From: JACJXW01 sp964418125
Lineage (GTDB): Bacteria > Bacteroidota > Bacteroidia > Chitinophagales > Saprospiraceae
Length of the DNA: 64,000 nt
Assembly (NCBI GenBank): GCA_964418125.1
Contig: CAYQKY010000020.1
Coordinates: 16,527-80,526 of the forward strand
Direction of reading: 5' to 3'
Position numbers and translations under genes: made by a program. This document shows, one piece after another, positions 18,443 through 26,721 of this stretch (the first letter of the stretch is position 1; every line of letters starts with the position of its first letter). Below the pieces are notes generated by a model. It was not told where the DNA came from. It did not search any database and saw only the letters and a list, made by a program, of their open reading frames with translations.

Positions 18443-20176
18443 TTAACCTGCAAACCTCCTTCTCCGCACCCAGTTGTATAAAAGGCCGAAGGCCAGCAGA
18501 AAGGCCAGGGGCAGCCCTATATTGAGCAGCTGCCAGTAGGCGCTATCCCGCCGGGCACTCACCGTGTCGAGCAGGCGCAGGCGCACCTCTTTGCCCCGGG
18601 CCTCGATGACGCCTTTGTCGTCGAGCAGATACTCCAGGGAATTGACCACCAGGCCTTTATTGGCAAATAGGTAGCGGTCGAACTCGTTGTACCCCAACGG
18701 GCTGAAAGACTGGTTATTGAGGTTGACCTTATTCTTGGCCACATCCCCATCCGAAATGACGATCATCTTGGTGGGAACGCTCTGAGGCAGGAACTGCATG
18801 CCCAGTTGCCGGAGCCCCTCCAGCATACTTTCCGTGACCCGGTTCTCATACATGGACGGGAAAACGCCCTCCAGGGAAAGGGCCAAAGCCCGGGGTTCCT
18901 GGTTAAATTTATCGGGTTCGAGGTCATACCGCAGAAAATCAAAGTTCATCTCAACGGGAAGAAACTGCACGCGGGTATTGGCAGAAGACTTCAGCAGCAC
19001 TGTTTTCTCAACATCGGTTTTTGTCTGCACATCCGTATCAACAGAGCTGGCGTAACGCAGGTTGACCGCCCCCAGGCTCTTCACCACCGGATGGCTGGAC
19101 TGCGGAGCAACGACCAGATGATAGGGATAACGGAAATAATCGAATTGCGGCGCATTGCCCACCAGCCCGGTGGCCAGAGGGATTGTGGAGCACTGCATGT
19201 CCAGCACCAGGTCCGGTTGTATCCTTATTCCGTATTTAAACAGCAGGTCATCCAGGTTGAGGTTGTATTCATTGGGGTAGTAGCTTTTCCTCCCCCGCAG
19301 GCTATCCAGGTTGACGGCCACTTTATCCAGCAACCAGAGCACTTTCCCTCCGTTCATGATGTACTGGTCGATCTTGAACTTGTTCTTTTCGGAGAACGGC
19401 CGGGTCGGCTTGGCAATGATGAGCGCGTCAGCTTCCCGGCCGATACTGACCACACTGTCGAGCGTTACTCTGCCCGTCTCGTAAAATTCCCGCAGTGTTT
19501 TTTCCAGGTCAGCGGTTTCCAGAGGGCTAAGCTCTCCCTGCCCGGCGGAAAAGAGGAGATTGGGCTTTCGGGTAAGCTGTAGTTTCTGGATGGCATTGGC
19601 CAGCTTGTACTCCAGCAGGCCGACTGAATTGTTGAGGGTCACTTCGGGCGGCACCCCCGGCACTTCATTCTCCAGGAGGTTGACGGACAGGTTGCGGTTC
19701 TTGAAATAAACAATGGCATAGGGATAGATCAACTTCTCGGAGGTGCCTTCCACCCCTTTTACTCTCAGATTGATGGGGTTGATGCCATCCTTGGACAATT
19801 GCTCCCTGCGTTGGTTGATCTCCTCCTTCGTTCCCGTATTCGGGTCTTCAAACTCGTATTCGATATAACCGGAAGCGGAGCGAAAGTCATCCAGCACATC
19901 GCGGGTAGCCGCCTGCAGGCGTTTAAAGCCGGCCGGGAATTCCCCTTCCAGCAAGACCCGGATGTAGACGACATCATCCAGGTTTTCCAGCAGGCTGCGC
20001 GTAGCGCCGGTCATGGTGTAGCGCTTCTCCTCAGTCATGTCCAGGTTGCCATACAGCGCCCGCCCGTTGATCCGGGCGTTGGCCAGGATATTCAGAAATA
20101 ACAGCACCCCCGCAAACAGCAACAGCTGAAGCAAAGATTGTAATTTCCGGTTTTTTGTATTTCCTGATTTACTCAT
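18443..20176 (-). CDS. gldG: Gliding motility ABC transporter component GldG
   Basis: 577 residues from the ATG giving MSKSGNTKNRKLQS; the frame extends further upstream, but only through intergenic repeat. An N-terminal membrane segment (LLQLLLFAGVLLFLNILANA) is followed by the GldG/ABC_transp_aux region (NLDMTEEKRYTMTGATRSLLENLDDVVYIRVLL), a long extracytoplasmic domain, and a C-terminal membrane helix (LLNIGLPLAFLLAFGLLYNWVRRRRF). With GldA and GldF it forms an ABC transporter needed for gliding in Flavobacterium johnsoniae. Order here is gldA, unknown, gldF, gldG, DUF4340. Confidence 0.92.
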   Translation of the reverse strand: MSKSGNTKNRKLQSLLQLLLFAGVLLFLNILANARINGRALYGNLDMTEEKRYTMTGATRSLLENLDDVVYIRVLLEGEFPAGFKRLQAATRDVLDDFRSASGYIEYEFEDPNTGTKEEINQRREQLSKDGINPINLRVKGVEGTSEKLIYPYAIVYFKNRNLSVNLLENEVPGVPPEVTLNNSVGLLEYKLANAIQKLQLTRKPNLLFSAGQGELSPLETADLEKTLREFYETGRVTLDSVVSIGREADALIIAKPTRPFSEKNKFKIDQYIMNGGKVLWLLDKVAVNLDSLRGRKSYYPNEYNLNLDDLLFKYGIRIQPDLVLDMQCSTIPLATGLVGNAPQFDYFRYPYHLVVAPQSSHPVVKSLGAVNLRYASSVDTDVQTKTDVEKTVLLKSSANTRVQFLPVEMNFDFLRYDLEPDKFNQEPRALALSLEGVFPSMYENRVTESMLEGLRQLGMQFLPQSVPTKMIVISDGDVAKNKVNLNNQSFSPLGYNEFDRYLFANKGLVVNSLEYLLDDKGVIEARGKEVRLRLLDTVSARRDSAYWQLLNIGLPLAFLLAFGLLYNWVRRRRFAG

Positions 20177-20197
20177 TTCTCGTGCTTTCCAAATTTC

Positions 20198-20259
20198 AAG
20201 TGTAAAGGTGCGAATGTGTAAAGGCGGCCGGCAGCGGGAAAGCGCACATTTACACACTT
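20198..20259. repeat. Imperfect inverted repeat between gldF and gldG
   Basis: AAGTGTAAAGGTGCG (20198-20212) and GCACATTTACACACTT (20244-20259) form imperfect arms around a centre with GGCGGCCGGC. It fills most of the gap between the gldF stop and the gldG start. It belongs to the same style of intergenic hairpin seen at several other gene ends here. Confidence 0.6.
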
Positions 20260-20273
20260 CCACTTCCCCCCCC

Positions 20274-21005
20274 TCACCACTTCCTCCTTTCCAGCGATAC
20301 CAAAGTCATCATCAAAAACAAGGCGATCACCGAGAAGAAGTATATGATATCGCGGCTGTCGATCAGCCCCCGGCTTATGGAATTGTAGTGATAATCGATA
20401 CCGAACATCTGCACCACATCATCTACCTTGCCGACAAAGGCAGGCAGGCGGCTCAGAAAATCGAACCCCCAGTACAGGAAAAAACACAGGAAAGCCGCCA
20501 CGATAAAGGCGACGATCTGATTACCGGACAGGGAGGAGGCAAACAGGCCGATGGCCGCAAAAGCCCCTGCCAGCAGGAACAGGCCGATATACGACCCGAG
20601 GATGGCTCCCGAATCGAGGTTCCCCGGAGGAGACCCCAACTGATAGACCGTATAATAATACAGCACCGTAGGGAGCAGGGCGAAGGCCAGCAGCACCATG
20701 CCGGCAAAATACTTGCCCAGGATGATCTCCAGAGCGGTTATCGGCCGCGTCACCAGCAGTTCGATGGTGCCGGATTGTTGCTCCTCGGCAAAAGAACGCA
20801 TGGTAATTGCCGGAATGAGAAAGGCAAAGATCATAGGTGCGACCTCAAACAGCTGGCCCAGCGTAGCATAGTTGTAATTCAGCAGGCTGGTGTCCGGAAA
20901 CACAAACATCACCAGGCCCATGATCACCAGGAATACACCGATGACGATGTACCCGATCAGGGAACTGAAAAATGAATTGACTTCCTTGAGGAATATGCTT
21001 AGCAT
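20274..21005 (-). CDS. gldF: Gliding motility ABC transporter permease GldF
   Basis: 243 residues from MLSIFLKEVNSFFSSLIGY. An upstream in-frame start would add 16 residues encoded by a TTCGG-type repeat, so I reject it. The protein is an ABC-2 permease with about six membrane helices and the conserved segments FAFLIPAITMRSFAEEQQSG and TIELLVTRPITALEIILGKY. It pairs with the GldA ATPase. Length matches GldF. Confidence 0.93.
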   Translation of the reverse strand: MLSIFLKEVNSFFSSLIGYIVIGVFLVIMGLVMFVFPDTSLLNYNYATLGQLFEVAPMIFAFLIPAITMRSFAEEQQSGTIELLVTRPITALEIILGKYFAGMVLLAFALLPTVLYYYTVYQLGSPPGNLDSGAILGSYIGLFLLAGAFAAIGLFASSLSGNQIVAFIVAAFLCFFLYWGFDFLSRLPAFVGKVDDVVQMFGIDYHYNSISRGLIDSRDIIYFFSVIALFLMMTLVSLERRKW

Positions 21006-21006
21006 A

Positions 21007-21046
21007 GTTTCGGTATTCGGTATTCGGGTTTCGGTATTCGGTTCGG
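21007..21046. repeat. TTCGGTA short tandem repeat upstream of gldF
   Basis: Repeated words TTTCGGTATTCGG/TATTCGGG/TTTCGGTATTCGG directly abut the gldF start codon. It is a degenerate short tandem repeat, unrelated in sequence to the aroE one but in the same position relative to a gene. Confidence 0.75.
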
Positions 21047-21099
21047 CCCGCATATGGGAACAGCGAACGGCGAATTCCGAAACGCTCCCCCACTATCCC

Positions 21100-21771
21100 C
21101 TACCGCGCCGGCACATAGGCCGGGTTGCGGTCATCGTAGATGAGCAGGCATTTGTACAACTTTTCTTCGGCTTCTTCATCGGACAGTTCAGCGACAGTCC
21201 GCCACAGCTGGGGATCGTCTTTTATCCATTCCAGAAGGTTTTCCCGGCTGAAGGCCGCCTGGTTTCCGTTTTCAAAATGCAGCATCTTCTCCCTCACCAA
21301 AGCCACCTGCTTTGGCACGGACCCTCTGCGGAAGGGGCGCCCGGTCAGCGGGTTATAAGCGGCAATTTCCACCATTCTGGTTTCTTCCACCTCGTATGTA
21401 TAATAACAGATGCGCCCGCGGACGCGCAGGCCGGCAAAAGTCATGGCCTGCCGGTTCACCGCGGTATCCGGCAGGCGGATGAAGGGGGTGCCCTGCAGGC
21501 AGATACCCCAGATGGAGTCCGGGGGCAGTTCGCTGCCATCCTTCCTTCGGATGTAAGCTACCTGAGCGGTGAACGACTGCTGGCTGGCGACGAGCTGGAC
21601 GTCCACCTCATTCCACTCCAGAGAAGGGCGGTTGGCCTGCAACTCTTCGAAGGACAGGTATATGCCATCCCCGAACTCGAAGTTGCGGGTGACCTGCACG
21701 CTGTCCGGCTGGGTTGCCGCAAAGGTGGTATTTATTAAAAAAGCGATATATAGCCAGAGGCGAATCTTCAT
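21100..21771 (-). CDS. Secreted protein of unknown function inside the gldA-gldF cluster
   Basis: 223 residues, with a signal peptide (IRLWLYIAFLINTTFAATQ) and no other membrane segment. Visible segments include FGDGIYLSFEELQANRPSLEW near the mature start, a central beta-rich part (GICLQGTPFIRLP, GLRVRGRICYYTYEVEE) and an acidic helical C-terminus. I do not recognise the family. The start lies three bases after the gldA stop, so it is almost certainly cotranscribed with gldA and with gldF below it. Its position suggests a role with the GldAFG transporter, as inference only. Confidence 0.82.
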   Translation of the reverse strand: MKIRLWLYIAFLINTTFAATQPDSVQVTRNFEFGDGIYLSFEELQANRPSLEWNEVDVQLVASQQSFTAQVAYIRRKDGSELPPDSIWGICLQGTPFIRLPDTAVNRQAMTFAGLRVRGRICYYTYEVEETRMVEIAAYNPLTGRPFRRGSVPKQVALVREKMLHFENGNQAAFSRENLLEWIKDDPQLWRTVAELSDEEAEEKLYKCLLIYDDRNPAYVPAR

Positions 21772-21774
21772 GTC

Positions 21775-22680
21775 CTATCGCGTCAATTTTTGGAAAACCT
21801 CATCGATCTCGTACACTTCCTTGTGCAGTTCCAGCAATTTGACCTGATGTTGCACCGCAAAATCGAAAATGGCAGGCCGCAGGTCGGCTTCCGGGCCGGA
21901 AATGAGCTGAAAGCGGTTTTTGCCCAACTCTTTCAGTTCTTTCAGCTGAGGTAAAGCACCTAGGGCTTTCCTGGGTGGGGTTTTCTGGAATTCCACGGTA
22001 ACTACCGACTCAGCGGCTATACGGCGCTGCAGGGCTTCTATGGAATCGTTGGCCACGATCTTTCCTCGGTTGATGATCAGTACCCGGTCACATATAGCCC
22101 TGACCTCCTGCATGATGTGGGTGGAAAAGATAACGGTTTTTTCCTCGCCCAGCTTTCGGATCAGCTGGCGGATGTCCGCCAGTTGGTTGGGGTCCAGCCC
22201 GGAGGTGGGTTCATCCAGGATGAGCACCTCCGGGTCGTGCAACATGGCCTGCGCCAGCCCTACCCGCTGCCGGTATCCTTTGGAGAGGGCGCCGATGAGC
22301 TTGTTCTGCTCCCGGCCCAGCCCGGTCGTTTCGATCAGTTCTTCCACCCGCCGCCGGCTGTTGCCAACTTTGTGGAGGCCGGCGATAAAGCCCAGGTATT
22401 CCCGCACGTACATATCCTTGTACAACGGGTTGTGTTCGGGCAGATAACCGATGCGCCGGCGAACCTCCATAGGCTGCTTAAGCACATCGAATCCGCAGAC
22501 GGTGGCCGTGCCCTCATCCGGAGGGATGAAGGAGGTGACAACCTTCATGGTAGTGGTCTTCCCTGCCCCGTTCGGGCCCAGAAAACCAAGCACCTCCCCT
22601 GGCCTGGCCTGGAAGGAAATGTTGTCTACCGCTCGCTGCGTTCCATAAATTTTCGTCAGGTTCTGTACCGATACCGACAT
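21775..22680 (-). CDS. gldA: Gliding motility ABC transporter ATPase GldA
   Basis: 301 residues starting MSVSVQNLTKIYGTQRAVDN. A longer frame exists, but its extra 56 codons are not ABC-like and contain a promoter box. Walker A GPNGAGKTTT, Q-loop region YLPEHNPLYKDM, signature LSKGYRQRVGLAQAM, Walker B LILDEPTSGLD and the H-loop STHIMQEV are all intact, so it should hydrolyse ATP. Length matches GldA (~300 residues). It heads the minus-strand gld gene cluster. Confidence 0.94.
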   Translation of the reverse strand: MSVSVQNLTKIYGTQRAVDNISFQARPGEVLGFLGPNGAGKTTTMKVVTSFIPPDEGTATVCGFDVLKQPMEVRRRIGYLPEHNPLYKDMYVREYLGFIAGLHKVGNSRRRVEELIETTGLGREQNKLIGALSKGYRQRVGLAQAMLHDPEVLILDEPTSGLDPNQLADIRQLIRKLGEEKTVIFSTHIMQEVRAICDRVLIINRGKIVANDSIEALQRRIAAESVVTVEFQKTPPRKALGALPQLKELKELGKNRFQLISGPEADLRPAIFDFAVQHQVKLLELHKEVYEIDEVFQKLTR

Positions 22681-22742
22681 GTTGCCCTTGTTTTTGAAAG
22701 CGGACTGGGCACTGATTCCCGAAGGGTGGCCTCTTAGCCCCG

Positions 22743-22750
22743 CAAAAGTA
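22743..22750 (-). promoter_or_regulatory. Promoter -7 box of gldA
   Basis: Minus-strand TACTTTTG fits TAnnTTTG, 63 bp upstream of the chosen gldA ATG and inside the longer alternative frame, which supports the shorter gene. No exact -33 TTTG is present. The rest of 22681-22997 shows nothing beyond the leader regions of gldA and the divergent GldN-like gene. Confidence 0.5.
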
Positions 22751-22997
22751 CTAAATTTCACAGAACTGCCCTGCACTAAAGCAAACAGGCGCATGGGGGG
22801 CTTTTCGTTCACTTTCCGAACAGCGTACTTTACTAACGCTAAAGGCACGCCCGTAGCATGAGAGGGCAGTTCTTAAAGTTTTGTTAAGTACAAAATGGCC
22901 GCCTGCACAATAAATAAATTGCTGTTCGCTTTATATAACAGGTTAGCAAATATGTATTTTTCTGGACTTTTCCGAACGGCTGCAAAACAAACTCTAC

Positions 22998-24002
22998 ATG
23001 AGCATTCGACCCCTCATTTTTCTACTGCTTTTTCCCCTTTCCATACCGGCCCAGGTAGAGGGCCTGATAAAAAATAAAGACATCATCTGGGCGGCGGAAG
23101 TTGAATCGGTTATCTGTTTTGATGCCATCAGCCATTCACTGCCTCCGCAGTTACTGGAAGCTATCCCGGTCAAGGTCATACAGGAAAACCCGGATTCGCC
23201 TGCCCTCCATCCCTTTACCAAAGAGGCAAGGAAGCTGATCAGGCAGGGGGCTTTTCCCGCTTACGCCGACAGAGGCCGGCAGCAGCCCCTCACCCATAGC
23301 GAGGCCCTCGCCCACATGGTGGCTGTAGATACGATCGTAGTTTTCGACCCGGAAACCTACGAGGAGAAGATACACTTCGTGAGGAAAGACAGGTTGGAGA
23401 ATACCTCCTTTTTTGCCGTCCGTCAACTATGGCTGTACAACGGGAGGAAGAATGAACTGGAAACCATCGCTCTCGCCATTGCTCCTGCTGTCGAAAGCCG
23501 TGCACAACCGGGGGATTTCCAACCATTGGTTTGGTTCAGGTTGCCACTCCCCAAAAAGAGCCTGTCCAGGCTGAGGACTGCTGCCGTACAGTATGCCACT
23601 CATCTGGAGTATACGGTAGCGGAAGAGCAGATAGAAGTGCTGAAAGGTGAAGGAAACCACCTCAAGAAGATACTCATTGAGCGGCTTAAAAAGGGAGAAC
23701 TCACCGGATATGACCAAGGGAATCAGCCCATCCCCCTGCCAGATGCAGAAGGCATTTTCATCCATCAGGACACCATCATAACTTTTGACCCGGAGACTTA
23801 CGAGGAAAACGTACAGGCTGTCCGCATGGAATTTGGGCCGCTGGACATCACCGACTTCCACGTGCAGCAAACCTGGCTTTTTGCTCCTTCCCGCAACAGC
23901 CTCCAATGCACCACTACCGCCCTGGGGCCCGCCATACCAATCATCGATGAGTACGGCACTCAAATGGCGCTGAAACCGCTGTTCTTCTGGCGCAGGGAGT
24001 GA
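22998..24002 (+). CDS. Secreted protein with two tandem GldN-like modules
   Basis: 334 residues; signal peptide IRPLIFLLLFPLSIPAQ. The body is an internal duplication. Module 1 has DTIVVFDPETYEEKIHFV, then a WLYNGRKNELETIALAIAP segment and a QPLVWFRLP end. Module 2 has DTIITFDPETYEENVQAV, then TWLFAPSRNSLQC and a LKPLFFW end. The order DT..FDPETYE / W.F...R..L / GIAP-like / KPLFFW is the pattern I know from GldN/PorN, the T9SS ring protein, which normally has one such unit. The rest of the gldKLMN cluster is not here, so this may be a GldN paralogue rather than the core component. It is divergent from gldA. Confidence 0.68.
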   Translation: MSIRPLIFLLLFPLSIPAQVEGLIKNKDIIWAAEVESVICFDAISHSLPPQLLEAIPVKVIQENPDSPALHPFTKEARKLIRQGAFPAYADRGRQQPLTHSEALAHMVAVDTIVVFDPETYEEKIHFVRKDRLENTSFFAVRQLWLYNGRKNELETIALAIAPAVESRAQPGDFQPLVWFRLPLPKKSLSRLRTAAVQYATHLEYTVAEEQIEVLKGEGNHLKKILIERLKKGELTGYDQGNQPIPLPDAEGIFIHQDTIITFDPETYEENVQAVRMEFGPLDITDFHVQQTWLFAPSRNSLQCTTTALGPAIPIIDEYGTQMALKPLFFWRRE

Positions 24003-24112
24003 TCCATGGGCCTGACTGAGGCGATTGTTGAATGGTTGTTATATTGTTAAATTGTCAGGAGAACTGCCGGCCCACGCCGCCAGCAATCCAGCACTTTAAC
24101 AATCCAGCTCAA

Positions 24113-24448
24113 CTATACCTTAACCATATCGCCGACGAATTCATCGACAGAAACCACTTTGCCTCTGGCGTTGGTGATGTCAAAATAATTGGCCCACCCT
24201 TCATCGCGGACGGCCTTTTCCAGCATGTGCACATGGCCCAGGTTGGGCATTCTCCACACGGCCAGATAGCGGTATTCCGCATCCAAAGGCGTATCTTCAT
24301 CACAGACGGCGAAGCCTATGAGTTCTACATTGAGCCCTTTCATCCGGCGGACGCCGGGGGCGAGCATCCCCAGAAATTCCTCCCGTTGTTCACAGGGCAG
24401 GTTATTCCATTCCGGCCGGGGTTTCCATAATTCGACGTAGAGGAACAT
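24113..24448 (-). CDS. Small conserved-looking protein of unknown function
   Basis: 111 residues, start MFLYVELWKPRPEWNNLP. No signal peptide or membrane segment. The text (SLEEREEF-like helix at 20-30, ELIGFAVCDEDT, YRYLAVWRMPNLGHVHMLE, EGWANYFDITNARG) suggests a small alpha/beta, possibly dimeric ferredoxin-like fold; DUF6616 is a possible family but I am unsure. It stands alone between convergent and divergent neighbours. The 110 bp before it (24003-24112) hold an imperfect hairpin of TTGTTA/TAACAA words. Confidence 0.68.
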   Translation of the reverse strand: MFLYVELWKPRPEWNNLPCEQREEFLGMLAPGVRRMKGLNVELIGFAVCDEDTPLDAEYRYLAVWRMPNLGHVHMLEKAVRDEGWANYFDITNARGKVVSVDEFVGDMVKV

Positions 24449-24603
24449 ATTGGTCTTGTTTCGTTATTAATTCTGCTTCAAATTAACGACTGAAACAGAG
24501 CGGATTAATGACCGATAGCAACATGGCCGGTGACTTTTCGCACCTTCGCCGCTTCTGCCTTGGCATTAAATGCTTAATTTTAGCCGGAACGGATCAAAGG
24601 CGT

Positions 24604-26457
24604 ATGCGAAAAAGCTTTGCGGTTTTCGGGTGTTTTCTGTTATCACTGGCCGTCAGTGCCCAGCTTACTTTTGTACTGGAGGAACTGCCGGCGAACACTC
24701 CAGAAACGGATTCCTTATTCCTGAGCGGCTCCATCAACAACTGGGCGCCGAACAACCCGGATTATTTGTTCCGGTACGACAGTGCCGGCCTTCCTTTTCT
24801 CCGTTTAAACCTGGATGGAAAGCCCCGCTTTGAATACAAGATCACCCGGGGCAGCTGGGAAACAGTGGAAACCAACGCCTTCGGCCAGTTCGTCAACAAC
24901 CGCTACTACAACGGCCCGTCTTGGGAAGATACCGTCCGCATCACTATCCTGAGTTGGGATGACCTCCCCCTCGTTGCCCGCTACGGCTGGTTAACCATTA
25001 CCATAGAAGAAGTTCCGGACAATACCCCGCCCGACGCTTCTATTTTTGCAGTGGGCAGCTTCAATGACTGGCATCCGGGCGACCCCGATTACCTCCTGGA
25101 AAGGCAGGAAGATGGCGCTTTTACTGTACGGATCCCGTTATTGGATGATACCACCTACTACAAATTCACCCGGGGCAGCTGGGAAACGATCGAGGGGCAG
25201 CGCAACGGCCGGGCCCGTGTCAACCGGCAGTTCATCCTCCCGGAGAACGGCCCCGGAAATTTCACAGCTACCATTGAGTCCTGGGAAGACCTTGCCGGCA
25301 ACCCCATAAACCCCTACACTTTCCTGCTGCTGCTGGCGGCCATTCAGGGCCTGCTGCTCATCCTGGCCATCAATACACTGCAGGACAATAACCGGGCGGC
25401 CAACCGCATACTGTCCATCCTGCTGCTGCTGCTCTCCGTAGCGCTGGCCGGGCGGGTATCGACCTACGACCGCGACATTTTCAACTGGATGCCCCGGCTG
25501 TTGATCCTTCCCGACTTCATTTATTTTCTCTACGCTCCTATTTTTCTGCTTTATATCAACCGGCTGCTGCGGATGCCAGCCCAGAACACTCCGGGTATCA
25601 GCTGGTGGCACTTCGTCCCCTTTCTTTTGCAGGTAGCGGCATATATGCCTTTGATCCTGATGCCCAAGGATGAATTTATCGCCAGGGTGGTAAACCAGGA
25701 CTTCAAACCTTTTTTTGCCTGGTCCGGAGGCCTTGCCCTTCTGTTCAATACGTTCTATTGGTTCCTTTGCCGGCGCACCATTCAGCAATACGAACGGGAG
25801 TCGGGCGACACCCACGCCTTTGAGCCCAACCTTGAGTTCCTTCGCGTGGTCATGTGGCTGAAATTCGCCTGCCTCCTTATTTGGGCCGCCACCTACCTCA
25901 TCGGAGGGTTCGGACTGGCCCTCGGCCAGGATCTGAGCTTCATCACAGACAAGACCACCGACGCCCTGTGGGTAGCCTTTTCTCTCACGGCTTTCTTCCT
26001 TGGCTATTACACCATGCGCCAACCCGAGATCTTCAAGCTGCCCGCCCCGGATGCCCCCCCTTCCGAACAGGGACAGGAAGAACAGGAAAAAGCAGCTTCC
26101 ATGGGCGAAGAGGAAATGCATGAGGTCAAAGAGCAACTCGAAAAGGCCATGGAAGAAAAAAAGCCCTACCGCAACCCGGGGCTCAACCTCAACAGCCTCG
26201 CCGAGCTGGCCGGCACCACCCCCCATTCCCTGTCCAGGGTAATCAACGAAGGATATGGCATGAACTTCAACGACTTTGTCAACTCCTACCGCATCGAAGA
26301 ATTTAAACGGCTTGCCCAACAGGAAGAATACCAGAATCATACCCTGCTCGCCATCGCCTTCATCGTCGGGTTCAATTCCAAATCGGCATTCAACCGCTCC
26401 TTTAAAAAACTGGAGGACTGCACCCCGCGGGAGTACCTTAAAGGAGTGCTGGGATGA
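24604..26457 (+). CDS. Membrane-bound AraC-type regulator with two starch-binding-like sensor domains
   Basis: 617 residues from MRKSFAVFGCFLLSLAVSAQ, a signal-like start; the upstream ATG adds 32 non-signal residues. Two similar beta-sandwich modules (~20-125 and ~130-235) share LFLSGSINNWAPNNPDYLF / IFAVGSFNDWHPGDPDYLL and RFEYKITRGSWETVE / YYKFTRGSWETIEGQ, resembling CBM20/CBM48-type starch-binding domains. Seven membrane helices follow (~245-480), then a charged linker and an AraC HTH domain (~525-617) with LNSLAELAGTTPHSLSRVIN and FIVGFNSKSAFNRSFKK. Reading: extracytoplasmic glucan binding controls DNA binding by an inner-membrane regulator. The alpha-amylase 264 bp downstream on the same strand is the obvious target (inference). 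Confidence 0.88.
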   Translation: MRKSFAVFGCFLLSLAVSAQLTFVLEELPANTPETDSLFLSGSINNWAPNNPDYLFRYDSAGLPFLRLNLDGKPRFEYKITRGSWETVETNAFGQFVNNRYYNGPSWEDTVRITILSWDDLPLVARYGWLTITIEEVPDNTPPDASIFAVGSFNDWHPGDPDYLLERQEDGAFTVRIPLLDDTTYYKFTRGSWETIEGQRNGRARVNRQFILPENGPGNFTATIESWEDLAGNPINPYTFLLLLAAIQGLLLILAINTLQDNNRAANRILSILLLLLSVALAGRVSTYDRDIFNWMPRLLILPDFIYFLYAPIFLLYINRLLRMPAQNTPGISWWHFVPFLLQVAAYMPLILMPKDEFIARVVNQDFKPFFAWSGGLALLFNTFYWFLCRRTIQQYERESGDTHAFEPNLEFLRVVMWLKFACLLIWAATYLIGGFGLALGQDLSFITDKTTDALWVAFSLTAFFLGYYTMRQPEIFKLPAPDAPPSEQGQEEQEKAASMGEEEMHEVKEQLEKAMEEKKPYRNPGLNLNSLAELAGTTPHSLSRVINEGYGMNFNDFVNSYRIEEFKRLAQQEEYQNHTLLAIAFIVGFNSKSAFNRSFKKLEDCTPREYLKGVLG

Positions 26458-26576
26458 GCCATTTGATGTTTGATTTTTGATGTTTGATTTGCGATTTATG
26501 ATGTATCCTCCCGTCACCCGGATGTGACAACAGTTGCCCTGTTCTGAAGCAAATCAAAAATCAAACATCAAACATC
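26458..26576. repeat. TTTGATG-word inverted repeat between the regulator and amylase genes
   Basis: Just after the regulator stop, words TTTGATGTTTGATTTTTGATG run on the plus strand; the complementary words (CAAATCAAAAATCAAACATC) occur at 26550-26575. Arms of about 27 nt pair imperfectly around an ~60-nt centre. The remaining ~145 bp to the amylase start are A+T rich and show no clear promoter. Confidence 0.7.
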
Positions 26577-26721
26577 CGCCCTCCCCTCCCCCAATCATTC
26601 CGAAAATTCTTGTTTCAAATTATAATCTGCGGCGACATTACGGGGTATTCCAAATATAATTGCACCGTGAATTCATGTTTTTTTCCGATTCCACTAATAA
26701 ACAAATAAGATCAGCTTAACA

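Noticed and set aside
22681..22848. Upstream extension of gldA to 22848
   Set aside because: The extra 56 residues are not ABC-like and contain a TACTTTTG promoter box; the Met at 22680 starts the family sequence.
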